DNA from: Pseudomonas sp. JM0905a
GTDB taxonomy: Bacteria > Pseudomonadota > Gammaproteobacteria > Pseudomonadales > Pseudomonadaceae
DNA: 64,000 bases
Assembly (NCBI RefSeq): GCF_014700075.1
Contig: NZ_JACXBU010000002.1
Coordinates: 574,603 to 638,602, forward strand
Direction of reading: 5' to 3'
The notes beneath the pieces were generated by a model. The model saw only the letters and a program-made list of their open reading frames with translations, was not told the DNA's origin and searched no databases. Both the position numbers and the translations under genes were made by a program. The number at the start of each line of letters is the position of its first letter. Position 1 is the first letter of the stretch. Of this stretch, positions 59,201 to 64,000 are shown one piece after another.

Positions 59201-62200
59201 TCACCTTGAGGACCGACGTGGTGCCCTGCTTGATCAGCAGGTCGCTACCGGATTTTTCGTAGACGAAACCGCTGGGGCTGCCCGTGGTCAGCCACTGAAC
59301 GCTGCCGCCGCCGTCCGCGCCAAAGCTGAAGCCGACATTGCCGGAAGTGTTCAGCGAATCCGCATCGTCGCCCGAACCACCCGCGATGCCGCCGGGCAGT
59401 GCGTCGTCATCCAGTTGCACCAGGGCATTGCTGGTCACGTTCGGCGCGTCATCGCGGAAGCTGATGGCATTGCCGAGGTTAAGGGTCGCGCTGTCCTTGT
59501 CGCCATCGCCGTCGGTGATGGTGGCCGTCAGGGTGATGAGGTCGGCGGCGGACAGGCCAGTCACCTGGTCGGGACCGTTATCGGGCGAGTGCACGATGGC
59601 GCGCGTCTGTTCCAGGGTCACGCTGCCGTCGGCTGCGACACTCAGGCGGAAGGCCAACTGACCGCCTCCGCTCACACGCCCGACGATGTCCGAGCCCTCC
59701 TTGGACAACAGGATGCTGTTGCCCGTCGCGGTGTCCCGCAGACCGCTGTCCACCGACGGCGACTTCACACCCAGGCTGTAGGTGATGGAGTTGCTGGCAG
59801 CCGCACCATCGGCCCCGAACACCGTGGTGAAGGCACCGGCAAAGCTGGTGCTGGCAGGGGTGCCAAGGCTGGTTTCGTCCACCTGCACACCCAATGCGCC
59901 AAGCCCTTTCACGCTGACATCGGGCACATCGTCGACGATGCCGATGGTCAGGGAGCCCGTGCCGGTGTTGCCGTTGGCGTCCGTCACCGTGAAGGTGAAG
60001 GTCTCGGTGAACTGAAGGTTGTTGCCGTTGTTGCCCGGGTCGACCTTGGGCGCGGACTGCAGGGTGTAGGTGTAGGAACCATTGCTGTTGACCACCAGCT
60101 GACCGTACTGGCCGTTGCCAGCCCCGGCTTGCAGGCTGAAGGTGTAGGGCCCGTTGCCACCGCTGCCCAGCAGGGTGCCGCTGGCGAACTCGTCGGTGCT
60201 CGACGGCGAGCTGCCGAAGCTCAGAGCCGCTTCACGCACGTCACTATCCGAGCCGGCCTGCACGCTCCCCACCACGGTGTAGTTGGAGACGTTGATGGTC
60301 AGGGTCGTGGTGCTGAAGTCGCCGTCGCCATCGACGATGGTGTAGGTGAAGGTGTCGACCGCCCCTGGCTGGCCCACGCTGTTCGGATGGCTGGTGTAGC
60401 TGTAGCTGCCATCGGCATGCAGCACCAGGGTGCCGAGGCCCGTGTCGATCGGCGTATCCACGCCACCGGAAACATGGGTCGTGGTATCCCCGCCGGTGCG
60501 CACACCCACGACGCCGGTAGTCAGGGACGGGCGGCCGTCGGCACCGAACACATCGGCGACCGAGCCCAGCCCATCGGCGCTGGTCACGTTGCCGTTCACC
60601 GTGGCGCCCTCGCCGACCGATGCGCTATCGGCCTTGGCAGCGGGCTCGTCGTCGACAATTTCGATGCGGACATTGTCCGATGCACTGGCCAGGCCATCGT
60701 TGACGGTGATGAGGAAACCATCGGTTTCCACTCCCAGACCATCGGTGGTGGCCTCGGTCAGGGTGTAGCTGAAGCTGTAGGTGCCGTTGCTGTAGCCGGT
60801 GATCTTCACCGTGCCGTGGTCAGCGGCAAAGCTCTGCCCAACCAGGCTGGCGAAGCCACTGGTGGTGAGGTCCACACTCAGGCTGCCAACGTTCAGTGTC
60901 TTCAGATTGGACAGACCGTCCGAGTCGGCCACCGTGAAGCTGCCGGTCGTGACATGGCTGCCATCGCCGAAGCTGGAGCCGTTCGGCAGGCCCTGCTCGT
61001 AGACCTTGGCCAGATTGCCCTGGGCATCCGGTGTGCTGACTTCCACCGTAGGAGCGTCGTTGCTGCCAATGATGGTGAGGGTCAGCGTCGAACTGCTCGG
61101 ATCGCCGTCAGCATCCTGCATGGAATAGGCGTAATTCAGGCTCACCTGCTGGCCCGGGGCCAATGCTTCCACCGCCGCCGAACCATTGGCCAGGACGAAG
61201 CTGTAGCTGCCATCGGCGTTCAGGGTCACCAGGCCATAGGGCGTATTCACCAGAAGGCTGCCGTTGTCGCCGGGAATCGCTCCGGCCACGCCGTTCCAAC
61301 TGGTGAAGGCCGTGGGCTGGTCGGCGCCGCCCGCATCGTTGTCCAGCACATTGCCGAACAGGCTGCCAACAGCGCTGCCCTCAATGATGCTGGCGCTGTC
61401 AGCAACGGCTACCGGAGTGTCGTCATCGACATGGATGGTCAGGCTGCCCGTGGCGGTATCGCCGTCGGCATCCGTCACCTTGTAGGCGATGCTGAAACTC
61501 ACATCGTTTTCGTCCATGCCAGCCGAATGCAGGATCGGCCCGTTCTGGACGACGCTGTAGGCGCCGGTCGCCCAGTTCAGCGTCAGGGTGATGACCGTGA
61601 GTCCGCCCTGCTTGATCAACAGGTTGTCGCCGTCCTTCTCGTAGCTGAAGCCGCTTGGCGCGCCAGAGGTGAGCAGGCTGATGGAGCCTGCCCCATCAGC
61701 ACCAAAGCTGTGCCCCAGGGTACCGGTGAGATTGGCGGTATCCGGCTGCACATCGCCCGTGCCGTCGGCATTGCCGAAGGCCAGCGCGTCGTCGTCCAGC
61801 TGCACGGCGGCATTGACGCGAACTTCCGGCGAATCGTCATCCACGGTGATGTTGAGTGAGCCGTTGGCGAAGTCGCCGTCGCGGTCGGTGATCGTGTAGC
61901 CAACCTGGAAGCTCAGGTCGTTCTCGTCACCTCCCAAGGTATGCATTACCGGCGCATTCTGGGTAACGGTGTAGGCACCAGTGAGCTTGTCCAGGGTGAC
62001 GGTGATGACAGTCACCTCACCCTGCTTGATCAGCAGGGCGCTGCCGGATTTCACATAGGTGAAGCCGGCGGGTGCGCCACTGCTCTGCAGCTCGATCGTG
62101 CCCGCACCGTCGGCGCCGAAGCTGTGGCCGATGACGCCGCTGGTGTTCTGCGTATCGGGCGTGACATCGCCCACGCCGTCGGGGTTGCCATGAGGCAAGG

Positions 62201-64000
62201 CATCGTCGTCGAGGCCGACCTTCACATAGGGAGCGATGCTGGGTGCGCCGTCCCTGAAGCTGATGGCGTTGCCCAGGTCGAGGGACGCGCTGTCCTTGTC
62301 ACCATCGCCATCGGTGATGGTGGCGGTCAGGGTGACGAGGTCGGCGCTGGCCAGGCCGGACGCCTGGTCCGGCCCGGAGTTCGGGGTGTGGAAGATCGCC
62401 CGCGACTGTTCCAGGGTCACCGTACCGTCAGCCGCGACGCTCAGGCGGAAGGCCAGTTGTCCGCCGCCAACCACACGCCCGACGATGTCAGTGCCCTCCT
62501 TGAACAGCAGGATGCTGTTGCCCGTCGCGGTGTCCCGCAGGCCGCTGTCCGCCCCTGGCAATTTCACATCCAGGGCGTAGGTGGTGGCATTGCTGGCAGC
62601 CGCGCCGTCGGCACCGAACACCTTGGTGAAGGCACCGGCGAAACTGGTGCTGTCGGTGATACCAAGGGTGGTTTCATCCACCTGCAGGTCGAGCCCTTGC
62701 AGGCCCTTCACGCTGACGTCCGGCACATCGTCGATGATGTCGATAGTCAGGGTGCCCACGCCGGTGTTGCCGTTGGCGTCGGTCACCGTGAAGGTGAAAG
62801 TCTCGGTGAATTGCAGGTTGTTGCCGTTGTTGCCCGGATTGACCTTGGGCGCGGACAGCAGCGTGTAGGTGTAGGAGCCATTGCCGTTGACCACCAGCTG
62901 GCCGTATTGGCCAACGCCCGCACCAGCACTCAGGCTGAAGCTGTAGGGCCCGTTGCCGCCGTTGGCCACCAAGGTGCCGCTGGCGAACTCGTCGTTGCTG
63001 GCCGGCTCGGAGCCGATGCCGAGTGCGGCTTCGCGCACATCGTTGTCGGAGCCAGCCTGCACACTGCCGACCACTGTGATGTTGGACAGGTCGATGGTCA
63101 GGGTCGTGGTGCTGAGGTCGCCGTCGCCATCGACGATGGTGTAGGTGAAGGTATCGACTCCACCGGCCTGGCCCAGGCTGTTGGCATGGCTGGTGTAGCT
63201 GTAGCTGCCGTCAGCATGCAGCACCAGGATGCCGAGGCCGGTATCGATGGGCACATCCACACCGCCGGAAACATGGGTCGAGGTATCGCCACCGACGCGC
63301 ACGCCCACGACGCCAGTCGTCGGCGACGGGCGGCCATCGGCACCGAACACATCCGCCACGGAGCCTAACCCGGCGCCTGTGACCACGTTGCCGGTCACGC
63401 TGCTACCTTCGCTGACCGATGCACCATCCGCTTTCGCCAGCGGCTCATCGTCGACGATCTCGATGCTGACGTTGGCCGAGGCGTTGGCCAGGCCGTCGCT
63501 TACCGATACCTGGAAGCCGTCCGTCTCGGGGCCGGTGGCATCGGTCGTGGCCGAGGTCAGGGTGTAGCTGAAGCTGTAGGTGCCATTGCTGTAACCAGTG
63601 ATTTGCACCGTGCCATGGGCGGTGGTGAAGCTCTGCCCCACCAGGCTGGCAAAGCCGCTGGTGGTGAGGTCAACGCTGAGGCTGCCGACACTGAGGGTTT
63701 TCAGGTTGGCCAGGCCATCGGAATCCGCGACGGTGAAGCTGCCGGTGGTCACGTTGCTGCCGTCGCCGGCGCTGCTGCCATCGACCAGACCCTGCTCGAA
63801 TACCTGGGCCAGACCGCCGCCGGCACCCGGGGTGCTGACTTCGACGGTGGGAATGTCGTTGCTGCCGACGATGGTGATCGTCAGGGTCGAACTGCTCGGA
63901 TCGCCGTCGCCATCCTGCATGGAATAGGCGTATTGCAGGGTGACCTGCTGGCCTTCGGTCAGGGCTTCCACCGCAGCCGAACCATTGGCCAGCACGAAGC
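56292..64000 (-). CDS. Giant LapA-like RTX adhesin, C-terminal part (5' end outside window)
   Basis: The frame is open through base 64000, so at least 2,568 residues are C-terminal. It is a type-I-secreted, surface-anchored biofilm adhesin type. It shows VCBS/cadherin-like units, an in-register 933-residue repeat (see findings) and three T1SS-143-type modules (starts near 62.2, 61.8 and 59.4 kb, each with a DDDALP-type opening and VDDDTP-type end). An Ig-like or VWA-like non-repeated part follows (about 57.0-58.2 kb), then RTX calcium repeats (GTTGNDNLSGMGGDDVLVGG, about 56.6-56.94 kb) and a type-I secretion tail (DTFKWLAGETGTTTITDF). The LapG cleavage site, retained N-terminus and length are not visible. 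The nearby lapG and lapD support the assignment. Confidence 0.93.
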   Translation of the reverse strand, partial: FVLANGSAAVEALTEGQQVTLQYAYSMQDGDGDPSSSTLTITIVGSNDIPTVEVSTPGAGGGLAQVFEQGLVDGSSAGDGSNVTTGSFTVADSDGLANLKTLSVGSLSVDLTTSGFASLVGQSFTTAHGTVQITGYSNGTYSFSYTLTSATTDATGPETDGFQVSVSDGLANASANVSIEIVDDEPLAKADGASVSEGSSVTGNVVTGAGLGSVADVFGADGRPSPTTGVVGVRVGGDTSTHVSGGVDVPIDTGLGILVLHADGSYSYTSHANSLGQAGGVDTFTYTIVDGDGDLSTTTLTIDLSNITVVGSVQAGSDNDVREAALGIGSEPASNDEFASGTLVANGGNGPYSFSLSAGAGVGQYGQLVVNGNGSYTYTLLSAPKVNPGNNGNNLQFTETFTFTVTDANGNTGVGTLTIDIIDDVPDVSVKGLQGLDLQVDETTLGITDSTSFAGAFTKVFGADGAAASNATTYALDVKLPGADSGLRDTATGNSILLFKEGTDIVGRVVGGGQLAFRLSVAADGTVTLEQSRAIFHTPNSGPDQASGLASADLVTLTATITDGDGDKDSASLDLGNAISFRDGAPSIAPYVKVGLDDDALPHGNPDGVGDVTPDTQNTSGVIGHSFGADGAGTIELQSSGAPAGFTYVKSGSALLIKQGEVTVITVTLDKLTGAYTVTQNAPVMHTLGGDENDLSFQVGYTITDRDGDFANGSLNITVDDDSPEVRVNAAVQLDDDALAFGNADGTGDVQPDTANLTGTLGHSFGADGAGSISLLTSGAPSGFSYEKDGDNLLIKQGGLTVITLTLNWATGAYSVVQNGPILHSAGMDENDVSFSIAYKVTDADGDTATGSLTIHVDDDTPVAVADSASIIEGSAVGSLFGNVLDNDAGGADQPTAFTSWNGVAGAIPGDNGSLLVNTPYGLVTLNADGSYSFVLANGSAAVEALAPGQQVSLNYAYSMQDADGDPSSSTLTLTIIGSNDAPTVEVSTPDAQGNLAKVYEQGLPNGSSFGDGSHVTTGSFTVADSDGLSNLKTLNVGSLSVDLTTSGFASLVGQSFAADHGTVKITGYSNGTYSFSYTLTEATTDGLGVETDGFLITVNDGLASASDNVRIEIVDDEPAAKADSASVGEGATVNGNVTSADGLGSVADVFGADGRPSLTTGVVGVRTGGDTTTHVSGGVDTPIDTGLGTLVLHADGSYSYTSHPNSVGQPGAVDTFTYTIVDGDGDFSTTTLTINVSNYTVVGSVQAGSDSDVREAALSFGSSPSSTDEFASGTLLGSGGNGPYTFSLQAGAGNGQYGQLVVNSNGSYTYTLQSAPKVDPGNNGNNLQFTETFTFTVTDANGNTGTGSLTIGIVDDVPDVSVKGLGALGVQVDETSLGTPASTSFAGAFTTVFGADGAAASNSITYSLGVKSPSVDSGLRDTATGNSILLSKEGSDIVGRVSGGGQLAFRLSVAADGSVTLEQTRAIVHSPDNGPDQVTGLSAADLITLTATITDGDGDKDSATLNLGNAISFRDDAPNVTSNALVQLDDDALPGGIAGGSGDDADSLNTSGNVGFSFGADGGGSVQWLTTGSPSGFVYEKSGSDLLIKQGTTSVLKVTLDSTSGAYTVTQLAPIQHDAGGQENDQQFALTYQVTDKDGDSVNGVLNIKVDDDTPQAMNDSADVAEGSGQAVNVVSGNVLLGNDNAVGGGDDDAFGADGAGRVLSIQIGSTTYTWDGATTISVSGGGTITGSQLSNIATASGGNLSLNFANGAWTYAAPTSVAADTSESFTYNIIDKDGDPSSASLTVRIEDASPVIGKVDEDELPGGITDGDAQTTVVTGNLGELLVGTPAGAQFSVAAVPQAMPSLTSDGVTVTYARVGNTLVATAGSDTVFTLQVQSNGNYTFTLLGALDHPSGAGGDDQLLTLNLTGALQASNGSGNLPLAGDLLIQVEDDVPVILAASNLVYSNGNNPAGGSGIFVYDTGADTRGTGPFSASDSDFSGISLSGNVGGTAISSTAVTWLSESDTSATFDISFKYAPNPASPSSLVEANGTLVFDKVNGTYTVSLDEPIQGFNIFKTSTSVSITGYELNSTVPDNTQPAVSVVELANNFFVQYTSYSEPGDGTDSNNLRAGTTTPTVFSNGELFSQNPSWVSVSNTANGVGGDTLGKGEVLDLNFYTSNPKGNVGVEPSARAAGMFLKFDGVGNEDIVVVLKLIGAGGAKTTRALIVSSSDIMTTNSVALAAYGITLDQNDGAIVIESNDFNGAGESWQIYGAQILTSVEGITTTTAINFNSVIGNGGATNVNDVSDFGSSATDNDVLKVSDVGFITSEKDTLDTDLDFQVGVKDADGDTTATQNLHVTMEASTTFVGTATADVIHGTTGNDNLSGMGGDDVLVGGLGNDVLNGGAGIDTASYDNATSGVAVNLALVGQQTTGGGGLDTLIDMENLLGSHFNDELTGNSGNNVLAGNGGSDQLTGGGGTDTFKWLAGETGTTTITDFTPGQDKLDLSQLLTGEHSNVGSLDDFLTMAFGTSTTITVDTNTAANPGGTGQTIVLEGVNLQAAYGAADTASVITHMLDDGSLKADA

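Noticed and set aside
56328..61859. An 1,843-residue plus-strand open frame inside the adhesin
   Set aside because: It is antisense to the clearly coding RTX adhesin. Its composition is only the reverse complement of repetitive Gly/Asp/Thr/Val codons, and no domain or start signal is seen.
56600..64000. Possible CRISPR or tandem satellite from repeated sequence
   Set aside because: The repeats are kilobase-scale, in frame and protein-coding (VCBS, T1SS-143 and RTX modules), with no short direct repeat plus unique spacers.

Overview
This GC-rich, densely coding window is chromosomal DNA from a pseudomonad (Pseudomonas or a close relative). The evidence is the block ligA-zipA-smc, then xdhABC-guaD, then the ureide genes, then gcl-hyi-glxR-ttuD-pykF. 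As I recall, this order largely matches PA1529 down to PA1498 of P. aeruginosa PAO1. REP-type palindromes of Pseudomonas style and a Lap biofilm module agree. I see no tRNA, rRNA, IS element, prophage or CRISPR array.

Layout. Bases 1-7.5 kb hold the tail of an AraC-type regulator and the housekeeping genes ligA, zipA and smc. Bases 7.5-30 kb are a purine-degradation region: two GntR regulators, xanthine dehydrogenase (xdhABC), guanine deaminase, an AzgA-type permease, a TRAP transporter, 5-hydroxyisourate hydrolase, allantoinase PuuE, OHCU decarboxylase, ureidoglycolate lyase, urate hydroxylase PuuD, an NCS2 permease and two Tsx-like porins. Bases 30-42 kb add an orphan solute-binding protein, an 8-oxoguanine deaminase-like enzyme, MoaA, a TetR regulator and a GlcG/HbpS-like protein. 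They also carry the glyoxylate-to-pyruvate pathway (gcl, hyi, glxR, ttuD, pykF) and a urea transporter. Bases 43-53 kb are mixed: a FimV-like protein, a MarR/MFS pair, a DUF2804 protein, a GGDEF protein, recQ, a YecA-like protein and a DUF454 protein. Bases 53-64 kb hold lapG, lapD, a small conserved ORF and the C-terminal 2.5 thousand residues of a giant RTX adhesin that runs off the window.

How it works together. Guanine and xanthine become urate (GuaD, Xdh), then allantoin (PuuD, UraH, UraD), then allantoate (PuuE). AllA yields urea and glyoxylate, and Gcl, GlxR, TtuD and PykF carry glyoxylate carbon to pyruvate. The allantoicase gene that I would expect between uraD and allA is absent.

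The most interesting signal is a palindrome of the form TTGTATACAA / TTGTACACAA / TTGTGTACAA. It occurs before the second GntR gene, the AzgA permease, uraH, puuE, the second Tsx porin and gcl, with one-mismatch copies beside moaA/TetR and the GlcG-like gene. At the permease and gcl it sits inside or just after good promoters, which suggests one local repressor regulon joining purine and glyoxylate metabolism. Other points are a small ORF coupled to xdhC, a possible orphan sRNA before the TRAP genes, and an in-register 2,799-bp repeat in the adhesin.
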